Shown: positions 26,591 through 39,393, numbered from the stretch's first letter. The stretch is DNA of 48,420 nucleotides from Bacillota bacterium (GCA_030526325.1 JAUNCY010000008.1:1-48420); one strand, 5' to 3'. The notes: generated by a model from the letters alone, not told the origin. Translations and numbers: made by a program.

Positions 26591-27868
26591 ATGCTGGATA
26601 TTAAAAGAGTCAGAAATGAATTTGAAGCTGTAAAAAATGCGGTTGAATCAAGAGGACAGGGAGATTACAACCTCCCTAAAGCTGTAGAGCTGGATGAAAA
26701 GAGAAGATCTCTGCTTGCAGAGGTTGAACAGCTCAAGAACAGACAGAATGCTTCTTCAAAAGAAATTCCAAAGCTTAAAAAAGAAGGAAAAGATACAACT
26801 GAGCTTATGGCTGAAATGAAGGCTCTGTCCGAAAAAATCAAGGAAGAAGACGAAAAGGTAAAAGCTATAGAAGCAGAGCTTCAGGAGACCCTTCTGGGGA
26901 TTCCGAACACACCTCATCCGTCTGTTCCTGTAGGCGCAAGCGATGCGGACAATGTTGAAATAAAAAAATGGGGAACTCCGAGAGAATTCGATTTTGAATT
27001 CAAGGCTCACTGGGATGTGGGAACAGATCTGGGAATTCTGGATTTCGAAAGAGCAGCTAAAATCTCAGGAGCGAGATTTACCGTATATAAAGGACTGGGT
27101 TCAAGACTTGAAAGATCCGTTATGAACTTCATGCTTGACCTTCACACAGAAGAACACGGATATACAGAAATTCTTCCGCCGTTCATGGTAAACAGATCGG
27201 CAATGACAGGCACAGGTCAGCTTCCTAAGTTTGAAGATGATATGTTCCACGTTCCTGCAAAGGATTTCTTCCTTATCCCTACGGCGGAAGTGCCTCTCAC
27301 AAACTTAAGAATGAATGAAATCATTGACGGAGCAGAGCTGCCTTTATATTACACAGCATATACTCCGTGTTTCAGAAAAGAAGCAGGCTCCGCAGGAAGA
27401 GATACAAGAGGCCTTATCAGACAGCATCAGTTCAACAAGGTTGAACTTGTAAAACTGGTTAAACCGGAGACCTCATACGATGAGCTGGAAACTCTTCTGG
27501 CAAATGCAGAAAAGGTTCTTCAGATTCTGGAAATTCCATACAGAGTGGTTAAACTCTGCACAGGAGATTTGGGATTCAGCTCGGCAATGACATACGACAT
27601 TGAAGTATGGATGCCAAGCTACGGAAGATATGTTGAAATTTCCTCCTGCAGCAACTTTGAAGATTATCAGGCAAGAAGAGCGGGTCTCAGATACAGACCT
27701 GAACCTAAAGCAAAGGCAGAACTGGTTCATACGCTCAACGGTTCAGGGCTTGCAATAGGAAGAACCGTTGCGGCTATTCTGGAAAATTATCAGCAGGCAG
27801 ACGGCAGCGTAGTCGTTCCTGAAGCTCTCAGAAAGTACATGGGAACCGACCGGATTGAGAAAAAATAG
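26591..27868 (+). CDS. serS: Seryl-tRNA synthetase
   Basis: Charges tRNA-Ser. The 425-residue class II synthetase has the long N-terminal antiparallel coiled coil (residues about 25-100, rich in Lys/Glu) that grips the long variable arm, motif 2 [20 protein letters not shown] near 258-277 and motif 3 [18 protein letters not shown] near 383-400. AAAAGGTGGTG precedes the ATG. It sits directly after glnA and before the T-box leader. Length and motifs are standard. Confidence 0.97.
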   Translation: MLDIKRVRNEFEAVKNAVESRGQGDYNLPKAVELDEKRRSLLAEVEQLKNRQNASSKEIPKLKKEGKDTTELMAEMKALSEKIKEEDEKVKAIEAELQETLLGIPNTPHPSVPVGASDADNVEIKKWGTPREFDFEFKAHWDVGTDLGILDFERAAKISGARFTVYKGLGSRLERSVMNFMLDLHTEEHGYTEILPPFMVNRSAMTGTGQLPKFEDDMFHVPAKDFFLIPTAEVPLTNLRMNEIIDGAELPLYYTAYTPCFRKEAGSAGRDTRGLIRQHQFNKVELVKLVKPETSYDELETLLANAEKVLQILEIPYRVVKLCTGDLGFSSAMTYDIEVWMPSYGRYVEISSCSNFEDYQARRAGLRYRPEPKAKAELVHTLNGSGLAIGRTVAAILENYQQADGSVVVPEALRKYMGTDRIEKK

Positions 27869-27919
27869 AAAAATTATTCAAAAATTTGCAGACAGAACGT
27901 GGTTTTTTTGAATATCCTA

Positions 27920-27948
27920 TTGACACTCATTAAGAATTACGGTATTAT
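27920..27948 (+). promoter_or_regulatory. Promoter of the T-box ilv-leu operon
   Basis: Perfect TTGACA (27920-27925), 17-base spacer and TATTAT (27943-27948); predicted start near 27955 at the beginning of the T-box leader. Confidence 0.87.
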
Positions 27949-27954
27949 CACAGA

Positions 27955-28228
27955 AGTAGTTTAATATATGAAGGCGATGACAAGAATAAGTTTAATCGCA
28001 ATCCTCTTCAGAGAGCTGTTGGTCGGTGAAAAACAGCGTGGATGGTTAGACTGCTCCTCTTCGAGCCATTGAACCGAAAGAATTTTTTTAGTAGGCTTCA
28101 ACGGGTTCTCCCGTTACAGAGATAGATATTCAAAGGATATCGATAAAGCGGGTGTAAATTATTTACATCAAGAAGAGTGGTACCGCGGATTACCCCGTCT
28201 CTTTAGTATTAGAGACGGGGATTTTTTT
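27955..28228 (+). ncRNA. T-box riboswitch of the ilv-leu operon
   Basis: Contains Stem I features GGCGATGACAAGAATAAG, AGAGAGC and the distal loop GGTCGGTGAAAAACAGC, then the T-box AGTGGTACCGCGG (28175-28187) that binds an uncharged tRNA 3' end, and a terminator. Uncharged tRNA favours the antiterminator and turns the operon on. A CUC leucine triplet at 28054-28056 (or 28057-28059) lies in the expected specifier position; I rate that assignment as tentative but consistent with a leucine/branched-chain operon. Confidence 0.95.
28193..28228 (+). terminator. T-box terminator
   Basis: CCCCGTCTCT and AGAGACGGGG form a ten-base stem with an eight-base loop followed by ATTTTTTT. Confidence 0.93.
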
Positions 28229-28259
28229 ACGCAGAGGTTACGGAAACCGCGGAGAAGAG

Positions 28260-28394
28260 ATGGATATGCTGTTGGAGAGTGTCGGCAGATCCTGCGGCCT
28301 ACGGGAAAGCCGCAAACAGGCAGCTGATGAAGAACTGAACAATCCCGTAAAAAACGTGATATTTTATAAAGAAAGGAATTCGACAGATGATTAA
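28260..28394 (+). CDS. Possible 44-residue ORF between the T-box and ilvB
   Basis: Between the T-box terminator and ilvB a frame opens with GGAG, five bases, ATG and runs 44 codons (MDMLLESVGRSCGLRESRKQ at the start), stopping inside the first codons of ilvB so that ilvB could be translationally coupled to it. No similarity is recognised and it lacks a run of branched-chain codons, so it is not a classical leader peptide. It may be untranslated leader: a CTGCGGC/GCCGCA hairpin lies in it. Confidence 0.3.
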   Translation: MDMLLESVGRSCGLRESRKQAADEELNNPVKNVIFYKERNSTDD

Positions 28395-30060
28395 AACAGG
28401 CGCACAAATCGTAATGGAGTGTTTGATCGAACAGGGTGTTGATACAGTGTTCGGATATCCCGGAGGAACTGTTATAGATCTCTATGATGCATTGTACGAA
28501 TACTCCGATAAAATTAACCATGTGCTGACTGCCCACGAGCAGGGTGCAGCCCATGCGGCAGACGGATATGCAAGATCAACGGGAAAACCGGGAGTTGTAT
28601 TTGCAACATCGGGACCGGGAGCTACAAACCTCGTAACAGGGCTTGCCACCGCACATATGGATTCAATTCCTATGGTAGCTATTACAGGAAACGTAAACAT
28701 AAACAATCTGGGAACAGATGCCTTTCAGGAAGTGGATATTTACGGTGTAACCTTCCCTATCACCAAGTACAGCTTCATCGTAAAAGATCAGAAGGATATT
28801 GCAGATGCAATAAGAAAAGCCTTCTACATAGCGCAGGAAGGAAGACCGGGACCTGTACTGGTTGATATACTCAAAAATGCCCAGTCGGGAAAAACAGAGT
28901 ATGAGCCTGCAGTGCCGAAGAAAATACTTCCGAAAAACGACAGACTTACAGGGGAAGCAATAGAAAACGCCCTTGAACTCATAAATGAATCCAAAAGACC
29001 TATGATTTTCGCAGGGGGCGGCGTAAATATTGCAAATGCATCCGAAAGCCTTGTAAAATTCGCAGATAAAATCGGCGCACCGATTTCCCTGTCAATGATG
29101 GGAATCGGAGGATGCCCTTCGGATTATCCCTACTATACCGGAATGCTGGGAATGCACGGAACAAAGGTTTCCTCATCAGCTGTTTCAAACTGTGACCTTC
29201 TCATAGTTGCGGGAGCAAGACTTTCGGAAAGAGTAACGGGAAATGCGAAAACTTTTGCAACTCACGCAAAGGTTCTTCACCTGGACGTAGACCCCGCCGA
29301 AATAGACAAGGTTGTTGCATCGACAACCAGTGTAATAGGAGATCTGGATACAATCCTTTCCATACTGGGAGAGAAGGCAGAAGAAAAGACAGACAATTCA
29401 TGGAGAGAGCAGATTCTTAACTGGAAGAGAGAATATCCTACAGTAATTGAGGAATCTGAAGCGATTACACCGTATAAACTCATACAGGCAGCGGCTGCAA
29501 GACTTCCTGAGGATGCAATAGTAGTAACCGATGTAGGTCAGCATCAGATCTGGACCGCTCAGTATTATCCCGTAAAATGCCCGAGATCATTTATTTCCTC
29601 AGGCGGACTCGGAACTATGGGCTTTGGTATGGGAGCTGCTATAGGCTGCAAAAAAGGAAATCCGGACAGAAAGGTGGTTCTCTTTACCGGAGACGGAAGC
29701 TTCCAGATGAACTGCAACGAACTGGTAACAGCTGCAACCCAGAATATGGATATTATCATAGTTCTTGTGAACAACAGCGTTCTCGGAATGGTAAGACAGT
29801 GGCAGAAGCTCATGTATAAACAGCATTACAGTCAGACGACACATAACAGAAAGATTGACTATGTGAAGTTTGCGGAAGCCTTTGGCGCTGCAGGCTACGA
29901 TGCTTCTACAATGGAAGAATTCGAAAAAGCTATGGATGCGGCAGTAAAATCCGAAGGCCCTGTTCTCATCAACGCAATGATAGACAAAGATTTCAGTGCA
30001 CTTCCGATGGTGCCTCCTGGAAATAAATACAACGAACAGATATTCAAAATTGAGGTTTAG
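28387..30060 (+). CDS. ilvB: Acetolactate synthase, large subunit
   Basis: Condenses two pyruvates, or pyruvate and 2-ketobutyrate, in the first common step of valine, leucine and isoleucine synthesis. The 557-residue thiamine-diphosphate enzyme has the activating glutamate in AHEQGAAHAADGYAR near residue 50, SGPGATNLVTG near 78, and the ThDP/Mg motif starting GDGSFQMNCNEL near 437 and ending in VNN. GAAAGGAATTCGACAG precedes the ATG. First major gene after the T-box; ilvN starts within 15 bases of its stop. Confidence 0.96.
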   Translation: MIKTGAQIVMECLIEQGVDTVFGYPGGTVIDLYDALYEYSDKINHVLTAHEQGAAHAADGYARSTGKPGVVFATSGPGATNLVTGLATAHMDSIPMVAITGNVNINNLGTDAFQEVDIYGVTFPITKYSFIVKDQKDIADAIRKAFYIAQEGRPGPVLVDILKNAQSGKTEYEPAVPKKILPKNDRLTGEAIENALELINESKRPMIFAGGGVNIANASESLVKFADKIGAPISLSMMGIGGCPSDYPYYTGMLGMHGTKVSSSAVSNCDLLIVAGARLSERVTGNAKTFATHAKVLHLDVDPAEIDKVVASTTSVIGDLDTILSILGEKAEEKTDNSWREQILNWKREYPTVIEESEAITPYKLIQAAAARLPEDAIVVTDVGQHQIWTAQYYPVKCPRSFISSGGLGTMGFGMGAAIGCKKGNPDRKVVLFTGDGSFQMNCNELVTAATQNMDIIIVLVNNSVLGMVRQWQKLMYKQHYSQTTHNRKIDYVKFAEAFGAAGYDASTMEEFEKAMDAAVKSEGPVLINAMIDKDFSALPMVPPGNKYNEQIFKIEV

Positions 30061-30074
30061 GAGTGGTGGAAAAA

Positions 30075-30584
30075 ATGGAAGAAAGAAGACATGTATTGTC
30101 CCTCATCGTTCAGAATAAGACAGGCGTATTCAGCAGAATTTCAGGACTGCTCACAAGAAGAGGATTTAATATCGACTCTATTTCGGCGGCAGAGACCGAG
30201 TCCTCGGAAATATCACTGATAGTAATAGAATTCAAGGCTGACAGCAAGTCTGCGGAACAGATAAAAAAACAGCTCGACAAGCAGGTTGACATCTTTGAAA
30301 TCAAAGAGCTCAGCGCACCGGATGCGGTTACAAGAGAGCATGTAATGATTAAGGTTAAGGCTGCGCCGGACGAAAGAAGTTCCATCATAGCGGTTGCCGG
30401 AATATTCAGAGCAAGCGTAGTGGACGTTTCCCCTGATACAATGATAGTTGAGCTCACCGGTGAGTCGACAAAAACAAACGCATTCATCGAGGCAGTTAAG
30501 CCTTACGGAATAATACAGGTTGCAAGATCCGGAATGATAGGAATGTCAAGACTGGGTGCGCCGGTATTAAAAGAATTATTTTAA
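30075..30584 (+). CDS. ilvN: Acetolactate synthase, small regulatory subunit
   Basis: Binds valine and related effectors to regulate IlvB. The 169-residue protein starts with an ACT domain (HVLSLIVQNKTGVFSRISGL, residues 5-24; the RRGFNIDSI segment contacts the ligand) and has the C-terminal ALS_ss domain with GIIQVARSGMIGMSR near 146-160. The ATG at 30075 has GGTGG five bases upstream and is preferred to the in-frame GTG at 30063. Length is typical. Confidence 0.95.
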   Translation: MEERRHVLSLIVQNKTGVFSRISGLLTRRGFNIDSISAAETESSEISLIVIEFKADSKSAEQIKKQLDKQVDIFEIKELSAPDAVTREHVMIKVKAAPDERSSIIAVAGIFRASVVDVSPDTMIVELTGESTKTNAFIEAVKPYGIIQVARSGMIGMSRLGAPVLKELF

Positions 30585-30624
30585 GTAACCGGAAATTCAT
30601 AAACGAAATTCAGGAGAGAAAAAA

Positions 30625-32289
30625 ATGAGAAGTGAAAACGTAAAAAAGGATTATACAAAAGCCCCTCACAGAAGCCTGTTCAGAGCAATGGGGTATGTGG
30701 ATGAAGAACTCGACAGACCTCTTATCGGTGTTGTAAATTCACAGAACGAAATAGTACCGGGACACATTCATCTCGATACAATAGCAAAAGCAGTAAAAGA
30801 AGGAATCCGTGCTGCAGGCGGAACACCTATCGAGGTTCCTGCAATAGCTGTATGCGACGGAATCGCAATGAATCATATCGGCATGAGATATTCACTGGTT
30901 TCCAGAGAACTCATAGCAGACAGCGTTGAAACCATGGCTATAGCCCATCAGTTCGACGGTCTGGTTCTTATTCCGAACTGCGACAAAACAGTACCGGGCA
31001 TGCTCATGGCAGCAGCAAGAGTGAATATCCCTACAATAGTAGTATCCGGCGGACCTATGCTGGCGGGAGATTTTGAAGGAAAGAAAATCAGCCTGAGTCA
31101 GATGTTCGAAGCTGTAGGCTCAAAGAGCGCAGGCAAGATTACAGACCAGCAGCTCTGCACAATGGAAGACAATGCATGTCCTACCTGCGGTTCGTGCTCA
31201 GGAATGTTTACTGCGAATTCCATGAACTGCCTTACAGAGGCTGTAGGCATGGGACTTCCGGGAAACGGAACAATTCCTGCCGTGGCAAGTGCAAGAATCA
31301 GACTGGCAAAGGAAGCCGGTTTTAAAATAATGGATCTCGTAAAAGCGGACATCAAGCCGAGAGATATCATGACAGAGAAAGCATTTAAAAATGCCCTTAC
31401 CGTAGACATGGCTCTGGGATGTTCAACAAACTCAATGCTTCATCTGCCTGCAATAGCAAGAGAAGCAGGTGTAAAAATTGACCTGGAATCCGCAAACGGA
31501 ATGAGTGCGGTTACTCCTAACTTATGCAAACTGGCTCCGGCAGGCTATCATTTCATGGAGCATCTCAATAAAGCCGGAGGAGTTTATGCGGTAATGAACG
31601 AACTCAGCAAGCTGGGTCTTCTGGAAGAGGATGCTCTTACCGTAAACGGAAACACAATCGGAGAGGCGATTGCAGACTCACCGGTTCTGGATTATGAAAT
31701 AATAAAATCAGTTGAAGCACCGTACAGCAAAACCGGAGGAATTGCGGTTCTCAAAGGAAATCTTGCGGAAGCAGGCTGCGTAGTAAAAAGATCTGCAGTT
31801 GCTCCTGAAATGCTGGTTCATGAAGGCCCTGCAAAAGTATACGAAAGTGAAGAAGAGGCAATGGATGCGATTCTCGGAGGTCAGATTGAGCCGGGTGACG
31901 TAGTGGTTATCAGATACGAAGGTCCTAAAGGCGGCCCGGGAATGAGAGAAATGCTTTCACCTACCGCTTCGCTGGCTGGAAGAGGTCTTGACAACTGTGT
32001 TGCCCTTATCACAGACGGAAGATTTTCGGGAGCTACCAGAGGCGCTGCCATCGGTCACGTTTCACCTGAAGCCGCAGAAGGCGGTATCATAGGAATAGTT
32101 GAAAACGGTGATACAATTTCAATTAATATTCCTGACGGAAAGATAGAGCTTAAAGTAAGTGATGAAGTTATTGCGGAAAGAATGAAGAATTTCGTGCCGA
32201 AGGAACCGGCAGTGAAAACAGGAATTCTCGCAAAATATGCGAAACTGGTTAAGTCGGCATCCGAGGGAGCCGTCTTAAGCGCAGAATAG
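30625..32289 (+). CDS. ilvD: Dihydroxy-acid dehydratase
   Basis: Dehydrates 2,3-dihydroxy acids to the keto acids of valine and isoleucine. The 554-residue protein has the cluster cysteines in [11 protein letters not shown] near residue 120 and [17 protein letters not shown] near 189, the family signatures of IlvD/Edd enzymes with an oxygen-labile Fe-S cluster, fitting an anaerobe. GGAGAG precedes the ATG, 40 bases after ilvN. Part of the T-box operon. Confidence 0.97.
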   Translation: MRSENVKKDYTKAPHRSLFRAMGYVDEELDRPLIGVVNSQNEIVPGHIHLDTIAKAVKEGIRAAGGTPIEVPAIAVCDGIAMNHIGMRYSLVSRELIADSVETMAIAHQFDGLVLIPNCDKTVPGMLMAAARVNIPTIVVSGGPMLAGDFEGKKISLSQMFEAVGSKSAGKITDQQLCTMEDNACPTCGSCSGMFTANSMNCLTEAVGMGLPGNGTIPAVASARIRLAKEAGFKIMDLVKADIKPRDIMTEKAFKNALTVDMALGCSTNSMLHLPAIAREAGVKIDLESANGMSAVTPNLCKLAPAGYHFMEHLNKAGGVYAVMNELSKLGLLEEDALTVNGNTIGEAIADSPVLDYEIIKSVEAPYSKTGGIAVLKGNLAEAGCVVKRSAVAPEMLVHEGPAKVYESEEEAMDAILGGQIEPGDVVVIRYEGPKGGPGMREMLSPTASLAGRGLDNCVALITDGRFSGATRGAAIGHVSPEAAEGGIIGIVENGDTISINIPDGKIELKVSDEVIAERMKNFVPKEPAVKTGILAKYAKLVKSASEGAVLSAE

Positions 32290-32298
32290 GAGTCGGAA

Positions 32299-33825
32299 AT
32301 GTCAGCAGAAATTAAAATATTTGATACAACACTTAGAGACGGAGAGCAGTCCCCGGGCTGTTCAATGAACCTCAATGAAAAGATAGAGATGGCCAGACAG
32401 CTCGAAAAAATGAGAGTCGATGTCATAGAAGCGGGATTTGCCATTGCTTCTCCGGGAGATTTTGAATCTGTAAGAACTATTGCGGAAACGGTTAAGAATT
32501 CAACCGTAGCCAGCCTTGCAAGAGCTGTAAAAGGCGATATTGATGCCGCATGGGAAGCGGTAAGAGTTGCAAATAAACCGAGGATCCATGTATTCCTAGC
32601 AACTTCTCCTCTTCATATGCAGTATAAGCTTCAGATGACTCAGGACGAGGTTATTGCAAGAACCGCAGAAATGGTAAAATACGCGAAGCATTATTGCGAC
32701 GATATTGAGTTCTCTGCAGAAGACGCAACCAGAAGCGAAAAATATTTCCTGTCAAAGGTAATTGAAACCGCTATTGCAAACGGTGCAACAACGGTTAACA
32801 TTCCGGATACAGTCGGATATGCAACTCCGGAGGAAATGTATGCTCTGATGGTTCACCTTAAGCAGACTGTAAAGGGAATAGACAATGTGGATATTTCTAC
32901 TCATAACCACAATGATCTCGGTCTTGCTGTGGCAAACTCTCTGGCTGCCATCCGCGGCGGAGCTACCCAGGTTGAATGTACCATAAACGGTATCGGAGAA
33001 CGTGCGGGGAATGCGGCTCTTGAAGAAATCGTTATGGCTCTCAAGACCAGAAAAGACTGCTTTGATGCGGTGACAAATATCGATGCAACCCAGATTTACA
33101 GAACAAGCAAGCTCCTCACGAGCGTTATCGGAGTGAGACCGGCACCTACAAAACCTATTGTAGGAAGAAATGCCTTCGCTCACGAATCCGGAGTTCATCA
33201 GCACGGAGTTCTGGCGCACAGAGGTACATATGAAATCATGACCCCGGCAGATATCGGTATTCCGTCAAATGCAATGGTTCTGGGAAAACATTCCGGAAGA
33301 CATGCCTTTGTGGAAAGACTAAAATATCTCGGCATCGAGCTTTCTCAGGAAAAGATAAATGAAGTATTCAATAAGTTTAAAGAACTTGCTGACAGAAAGA
33401 AAATTGTATCCGACAGAGATATCGAAGCTCTGGTAGGAAGAAACAGCATAAATATTGAAGAAAAATACAAGCTCAAGTACTTCGCTGTGAACAGCGCATC
33501 AGAAGTGGGCGCAACAGCAACCATAGCGCTGGAATGGGACGGCGGATCAAGAAAATTCGCTGCTATCGGAGACGGTCAGGTTGAAGCTGCATTTTCATCC
33601 ATCGATGACATTACCGGAATCTATCCGGAACTGCAGGAATATGAAATACAGGCCGTTACCGGCGGTATAGACGCTCAGGGCGAAGTGGCTGTAAGACTCA
33701 GACTGGAGGACATCACGGTTATCGGAACCGGTGTGAGCCTGGATGTAATCGAAGCCAGCATAAGAGCTTATGTTAACGGCATAAACAAACTTGTTTACGA
33801 AATGGAAAAGAGAGGAACAGAATAG
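32299..33825 (+). CDS. leuA: 2-isopropylmalate synthase
   Basis: Adds acetyl-CoA to 2-ketoisovalerate, the first leucine-specific step. The 508-residue protein has the HMGL-like barrel: [13 protein letters not shown] (metal aspartate) at residues 8-20, THNHNDLG near 200 (metal histidines) and NGIGERAGN near 230. The C-terminal LeuA dimer domain from about 370 would bind leucine for feedback. ATG is nine bases after ilvD with GGAGTCGG before it. leuC starts one base after its stop. Confidence 0.96.
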   Translation: MSAEIKIFDTTLRDGEQSPGCSMNLNEKIEMARQLEKMRVDVIEAGFAIASPGDFESVRTIAETVKNSTVASLARAVKGDIDAAWEAVRVANKPRIHVFLATSPLHMQYKLQMTQDEVIARTAEMVKYAKHYCDDIEFSAEDATRSEKYFLSKVIETAIANGATTVNIPDTVGYATPEEMYALMVHLKQTVKGIDNVDISTHNHNDLGLAVANSLAAIRGGATQVECTINGIGERAGNAALEEIVMALKTRKDCFDAVTNIDATQIYRTSKLLTSVIGVRPAPTKPIVGRNAFAHESGVHQHGVLAHRGTYEIMTPADIGIPSNAMVLGKHSGRHAFVERLKYLGIELSQEKINEVFNKFKELADRKKIVSDRDIEALVGRNSINIEEKYKLKYFAVNSASEVGATATIALEWDGGSRKFAAIGDGQVEAAFSSIDDITGIYPELQEYEIQAVTGGIDAQGEVAVRLRLEDITVIGTGVSLDVIEASIRAYVNGINKLVYEMEKRGTE

Positions 33826-33826
33826 T

Positions 33827-35116
33827 ATGGGAATGACAATGACTCAGAAGATCATAGCTGCCCACGGCGGCCGTGAATCTGTAAAGGCTGGAGAACTTAT
33901 CAGAGTGGATCTGGACTTCGTTCTGGGAAACGACGTAACGTCTCCTGTAGCCATTAATGAATTTGAAAAGGCCGGTTTTGACGGAATTTTCAGCAAGGAA
34001 AAGATAGCTTTTGTTATGGACCATTTTACTCCGGCAAAAGACATCAACTCTGCTACACTTGTAAAAAAATCAAAGGAATTCGCAGAAAAATACGGAATAG
34101 TTAACTTCTTCGACGTGGGCAAGGTGGGGGTTGAGCATGCTCTCCTTCCTGAACAGGGACTTGTAGGACCGGGAGAAATTATTATAGGTGCTGACAGCCA
34201 TACATGTACATACGGAGCTCTCGGAGCGTTCTCCACAGGCGTAGGATCAACAGACATGGCGGCCGGAATGTACAGCGGCCAGGCATGGTTCAAGGTTCCT
34301 TCCGCAATAAAATTCGAGCTGGTGGGAAAACCGAATCCGTTTGTAAGCGGCAAGGATGTTATCCTGACTATCATCGGAATGATCGGCGTTGACGGAGCAA
34401 GATACAAATCCATGGAATTCACCGGTGAAGGTCTGAAATATCTGTCAATGGATGACAGACTCTGCATGGCTAATATGGCTATCGAAGCCGGCGGCAAAAA
34501 CGGAATATTCGAAGTTGATGAAGTTACTCTGAATTACGTAAAAGGCAGAGTTAACAGACCGTTCACATATTATACAGCTGACGAGGATGCTGAATACGAT
34601 GAAGTATATACAATAGACCTGTCAAAGATTGAGCCTACGGTTGCTTTCCCTCATCTTCCGGAAAACACAAAGCCTGTATCTGAGGCGGGAAACGTTCCTA
34701 TCCATCAGGTTGTTATCGGATCCTGCACTAACGGCAGACTCGAGGACCTCAGAGCTGCTGCTGTCGTATTAAAAGGAAGAAAGGTTGCGGACGGAGTAAG
34801 ATGTATTGTAATCCCTGCAACTCAGGAGATATATAAGACTGCGCTTGAAGAAGGTCTGCTCTCCATATTCCTCGAAGCGGGCTGCGCTATTTCCGCACCT
34901 ACCTGCGGACCGTGTCTCGGAGGACATATGGGAATACTGGCTGACGGTGAGAGAGCCGTTGCCACAACCAACAGAAACTTTGTAGGAAGAATGGGTCATA
35001 CCGGAAGTGAAGTATATCTTGCCAGCCCGGCAGTGGCTGCCGCAAGCGCTGTTGCGGGAAGAGTTGCCGAGCCGAGAGATATAGGCATGACAGATATGGA
35101 GAATTTCAGATACTAG
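33827..35116 (+). CDS. leuC: 3-isopropylmalate dehydratase, large subunit
   Basis: With LeuD isomerises 2- to 3-isopropylmalate. The 429-residue aconitase-family protein has [15 protein letters not shown] near 125, [13 protein letters not shown] near 298 with the first cluster cysteine, and [10 protein letters not shown] near 360 with the other two, which hold a [4Fe-4S] cluster. The ATG at 33827 begins one base after the leuA stop, with AGAGGA upstream; in-frame codons further upstream lie in leuA and are rejected. The length matches the bacterial/archaeal short type. Confidence 0.95.
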   Translation: MGMTMTQKIIAAHGGRESVKAGELIRVDLDFVLGNDVTSPVAINEFEKAGFDGIFSKEKIAFVMDHFTPAKDINSATLVKKSKEFAEKYGIVNFFDVGKVGVEHALLPEQGLVGPGEIIIGADSHTCTYGALGAFSTGVGSTDMAAGMYSGQAWFKVPSAIKFELVGKPNPFVSGKDVILTIIGMIGVDGARYKSMEFTGEGLKYLSMDDRLCMANMAIEAGGKNGIFEVDEVTLNYVKGRVNRPFTYYTADEDAEYDEVYTIDLSKIEPTVAFPHLPENTKPVSEAGNVPIHQVVIGSCTNGRLEDLRAAAVVLKGRKVADGVRCIVIPATQEIYKTALEEGLLSIFLEAGCAISAPTCGPCLGGHMGILADGERAVATTNRNFVGRMGHTGSEVYLASPAVAAASAVAGRVAEPRDIGMTDMENFRY

Positions 35117-35128
35117 GAGGGGATAATA

Positions 35129-35608
35129 ATGAAAGCAAAAGGAACAGTGTTTAAATACGGTGACAATGTTGATACTGACGTTATCATCCCTGCAAGATAT
35201 CTCAATATCACAGACATGAACGAACTTTCCGCTCACTGCATGGAAGATATCGACAAAGAGTTCAGAGGAAAGGTTCGGCAGGGAGATATCATGGTGGCAG
35301 GCAGCAACTTCGGTTGCGGCTCGTCAAGAGAACATGCTCCGGCAACAATAAAAGCGTCAGGAATTTCATGCGTAATCGCGGAGTCCTTCGCAAGAATATT
35401 CTACAGAAACTCAATCAACATCGGACTGGCAATCATAGAATGTCCGGAAGCTGCTGCGGCTATTTCCGCAGGAGATACTGTAAGTGTTGACTTTATAAAA
35501 GGTGAAATCGTTGATGAAACAACGGGACAGACCTTTAAAGCAGATCCATTCCCGCCTTTCCTTCAGGATATCATCGATAAAGGCGGCCTGCTGAAGGCAA
35601 TCAAATAG
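35129..35608 (+). CDS. leuD: 3-isopropylmalate dehydratase, small subunit
   Basis: The swivel-domain partner of LeuC. The 159-residue protein has the N-terminal [16 protein letters not shown] and the substrate loop [14 protein letters not shown] near residues 57-70. The short length fits the LeuD2 type that pairs with short LeuC. AGGAGGGGATAATA precedes the ATG, twelve bases after leuC. Confidence 0.96.
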   Translation: MKAKGTVFKYGDNVDTDVIIPARYLNITDMNELSAHCMEDIDKEFRGKVRQGDIMVAGSNFGCGSSREHAPATIKASGISCVIAESFARIFYRNSINIGLAIIECPEAAAAISAGDTVSVDFIKGEIVDETTGQTFKADPFPPFLQDIIDKGGLLKAIK

Positions 35609-35627
35609 GAATGGGGAGGTAAATAAA

Positions 35628-36704
35628 TTGAAATATAATATTGCGGTTATAAAGGGAGACGGTATCGGCCCTGAAATCGTAACCGAGGCTGTGAAGGTTC
35701 TCGATGCGATAGGAGAAAAATACGGTCATGAGTTCGTATATACAGAAGCTCTCGCAGGAGGCTGCGCAATAGACGCATGCGGCATACCTCTTCCGCAGGA
35801 AACAATTGACATATGCAAAGCAAGCGACAGCGTTCTTCTGGGGGCTGTAGGGGGACCTAAATGGGACAATCAGCCGGGTCATTTAAGAGCAGAAAAAGCT
35901 ATACTGGGGCTGAGATCTGAGCTGGGACTCTTTGCAAACCTCAGACCTGCTCTCATGTTCGATTCTCTTTCGGATGCCTGCCCGCTGAGACCGGAACTGG
36001 TTGAAGGCGGTCTTGATGTGCTCATAGTCAGAGAGCTCACCGGAGGCGTATACTTCGGCGAAAGAGGAAGAAAACAGACAGAAGACATGGGAGAGATGGC
36101 CTATGACATTATGCCGTACAGCGAAAAAGAAATCGAAAGAATAGGCCGGGTGGCATTTGATATGGCAATGAAGAGAAATAAAAAGCTCACCAGTGTCGAC
36201 AAATCAAATGTACTGGAAACTTCAAGACTCTGGAGAAGTGTAATGCACAAGCTCAAAGAAGAATATCCTGAAGTGGAATATTCGGACCTGTTTGTGGACA
36301 ATGCGGCAATGCAGCTGGTTATAAATCCTAAGCAGTTCGATGTTATCGTAACAGAGAATATGTTCGGTGACATCCTTTCCGACGAGGCTTCCATGATTAC
36401 AGGTTCCATCGGAATGCTTCCGTCCGCAAGTCTCGGCGAAGGAACAAGAGGCCTCTACGAGCCTATTCACGGCTCCGCGCCTGACATTGCCGGAAAGAAT
36501 ATAGCAAATCCTCTGGCTACAATCCTGTCGCTGGGGATGATGCTCAGATACTCCTTCGGACTTCAGGAGGAAGCTCTGGCTGTTGAAAATGCGGTAAAAG
36601 CTGTTCTCGATGAAGGATATCGCACTGCGGATATTGCAAAAAATGGTGAAAAAGCCTTGAATACTCAGGAAATGGGTGCTAAAGTTATAAGCAAAATAAA
36701 GTAG
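35628..36704 (+). CDS. leuB: 3-isopropylmalate dehydrogenase
   Basis: Oxidatively decarboxylates 3-isopropylmalate with NAD. The 358-residue protein starts with [15 protein letters not shown], has substrate arginines in [16 protein letters not shown] near 94-107, DKSNVLE near 193, and the NAD/metal region [13 protein letters not shown] near 245. The start is a TTG eight bases after a strong GGGGAGG; no ATG or GTG fits the family N-terminus as well. Confidence 0.96.
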   Translation: MKYNIAVIKGDGIGPEIVTEAVKVLDAIGEKYGHEFVYTEALAGGCAIDACGIPLPQETIDICKASDSVLLGAVGGPKWDNQPGHLRAEKAILGLRSELGLFANLRPALMFDSLSDACPLRPELVEGGLDVLIVRELTGGVYFGERGRKQTEDMGEMAYDIMPYSEKEIERIGRVAFDMAMKRNKKLTSVDKSNVLETSRLWRSVMHKLKEEYPEVEYSDLFVDNAAMQLVINPKQFDVIVTENMFGDILSDEASMITGSIGMLPSASLGEGTRGLYEPIHGSAPDIAGKNIANPLATILSLGMMLRYSFGLQEEALAVENAVKAVLDEGYRTADIAKNGEKALNTQEMGAKVISKIK

Positions 36705-36769
36705 CTCGCATCAATTGAAGGGAATAATACTGCCTTTTGATTGTGAAATATAAAAATATGGAGGAATAA

Positions 36770-37783
<1,014 letters not shown>

Positions 37784-37841
37784 AAATATCTTTATTTCAG
37801 ATACTCCTGTACGAAGATACGGAGTACATAAGACGGCTGGC

Positions 37842-37876
37842 AGCCGCGGCAGTATATTCTGCTGCGGCTGTTTTTT
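37842..37876 (+). terminator. Operon terminator after ilvC
   Basis: AGCCGCGGCAG and CTGCTGCGGCT form an eleven-base stem with a six-base loop, followed by G and six T. A second hairpin TACTCC/GGAGTA lies just upstream at about 37802-37826. Confidence 0.92.
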
Positions 37877-37986
37877 ATCAAAAATCAAATTATTATTTCA
37901 GCCAGGGCCGCAAAGCTGAGATTAGTAAAGTAAAGTCTTTTGAGGATGAAGGCAGCATAAAGAACCGTATTTTTGCCGGCTTCGTA

Positions 37987-38015
37987 TTGTAAGAACAAAA
38001 TGCCGGTGATATTAT
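37987..38015 (+). promoter_or_regulatory. Promoter of the DUF815 gene
   Basis: TTGTAA (37987-37992), 17 bases and TATTAT (38010-38015), 30 bases before the TTG start. Confidence 0.65.
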
Positions 38016-38044
38016 GATAAAAAGAGTTAACGGGAGGAATAGAA

Positions 38045-39355
38045 TTGCACAGACTTACATCAAAGCTGATAATTTACAGAAATATAGGAGAAGACAGCAT
38101 ATTATTTAAACTGGCTGACATATGCAGAAGATTTTACGACGGGGAATTCGGAGACTGCGACAGAGAACAGCTGACTACGGATATTTTTGTCCAGATACAC
38201 CGTCTGCTGGAGGTGTCTACAAAGTACGGATTTGACAGCAACCTGTGGCATAATTATCTGGCATTTCTGCTGGCAGTTACCGAAAATCCTTTTACTCTTG
38301 TATCGGAGAAGGTGGGAGCTAACGAAGGAACCGTCAACGAATTTGCAAAAAACGATTTTGCAGTATTCAAGAAACTGTTCGATTACGATTTTTCCCCAAT
38401 AGAGGAAGCCCTGGGGACAAACTGTTTCGATATTATTCAGAATTACAGGGCTGTTGTGAAAAAGGAAAGGATTTTCAATAAAAGCGTAAGCGAAAAAGTG
38501 CAGGAACTGAGCAGGAACATAGAAAATGCCCGGGACGAAGTGGAAATGTACGACGTGGTAACAGAGTTTTACAGAATCTACGGGGTGGGAAATCTGGGCC
38601 TTAATAAGGCATTCAGAATATCCGATGCGGGAGAAGGCTCAATCCTTGACCCGATAACAACCACCGGAGAAATGCTGCTGAGCGATCTCGTAGGATACGA
38701 AGCCCAGAAAAAGCTTCTGGTTGAAAATACCGAGGCTTTCGTTTCCGGGAAGAAGGCTAACAATGTGCTGCTTTTCGGAGATGCGGGCACGGGAAAATCC
38801 ACCAGCGTCAAGGCCGTTCTGAACGAGTATTATGACCGGGGACTCAGAATGATAGAGATATATAAGCATGAATTTCAGCATCTTTCAAAGGTAATATCGG
38901 AAATAAAGAACAGAAACTACAGATTTATTATTTTTATGGATGACCTGTCTTTTGAGGAGTTCGAAATAGAATACAAGTACCTCAAGGCTGTAATAGAGGG
39001 AGGACTTGAGGTCAAGCCGGACAATGTGCTGATATACGCCACTTCAAACAGACAGCATCTTATACGGGAAACCTGGACCGACCGTTCAGATATCTCTAAG
39101 GACGAGCTCCATCGTTCAGACACGGTGCAGGAAAAAATGTCTCTTGCGGGAAGATTCGGAGTTACAATAGGATTTCTTAAGCCGACTCCTAAAGAATACT
39201 ATAATATAGTAATTACCCTGGCAAGGAAGCATCCGGAAATAACCCTGACTGATGATGAGCTCAGGGCTGAGGCAAATGCCTGGGAAATGCGCCACGGAGG
39301 ACTGTCCGGACGTACCGCCCAGCAGTTTATTAATAATCTTTTGGGAAAATCATGA
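38045..39355 (+). CDS. DUF815-family AAA ATPase
   Basis: The 436-residue protein has an N-terminal helical region of about 200 residues without known motifs and a C-terminal AAA domain: Walker [14 protein letters not shown] near residue 241, Walker [13 protein letters not shown] near 299, the segment [19 protein letters not shown] near 325-343 and an arginine-rich [15 protein letters not shown] near 365. This matches DUF815 proteins, which have no settled function. The start is TTG seven bases after GGGAGG. It is a single-gene unit between the ilv-leu operon and a convergent LysR gene. Confidence 0.9.
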   Translation: MHRLTSKLIIYRNIGEDSILFKLADICRRFYDGEFGDCDREQLTTDIFVQIHRLLEVSTKYGFDSNLWHNYLAFLLAVTENPFTLVSEKVGANEGTVNEFAKNDFAVFKKLFDYDFSPIEEALGTNCFDIIQNYRAVVKKERIFNKSVSEKVQELSRNIENARDEVEMYDVVTEFYRIYGVGNLGLNKAFRISDAGEGSILDPITTTGEMLLSDLVGYEAQKKLLVENTEAFVSGKKANNVLLFGDAGTGKSTSVKAVLNEYYDRGLRMIEIYKHEFQHLSKVISEIKNRNYRFIIFMDDLSFEEFEIEYKYLKAVIEGGLEVKPDNVLIYATSNRQHLIRETWTDRSDISKDELHRSDTVQEKMSLAGRFGVTIGFLKPTPKEYYNIVITLARKHPEITLTDDELRAEANAWEMRHGGLSGRTAQQFINNLLGKS

Positions 39356-39393
39356 TAAAGGCAGACTTTGTACTGCATACGAAATAAAGCTGT

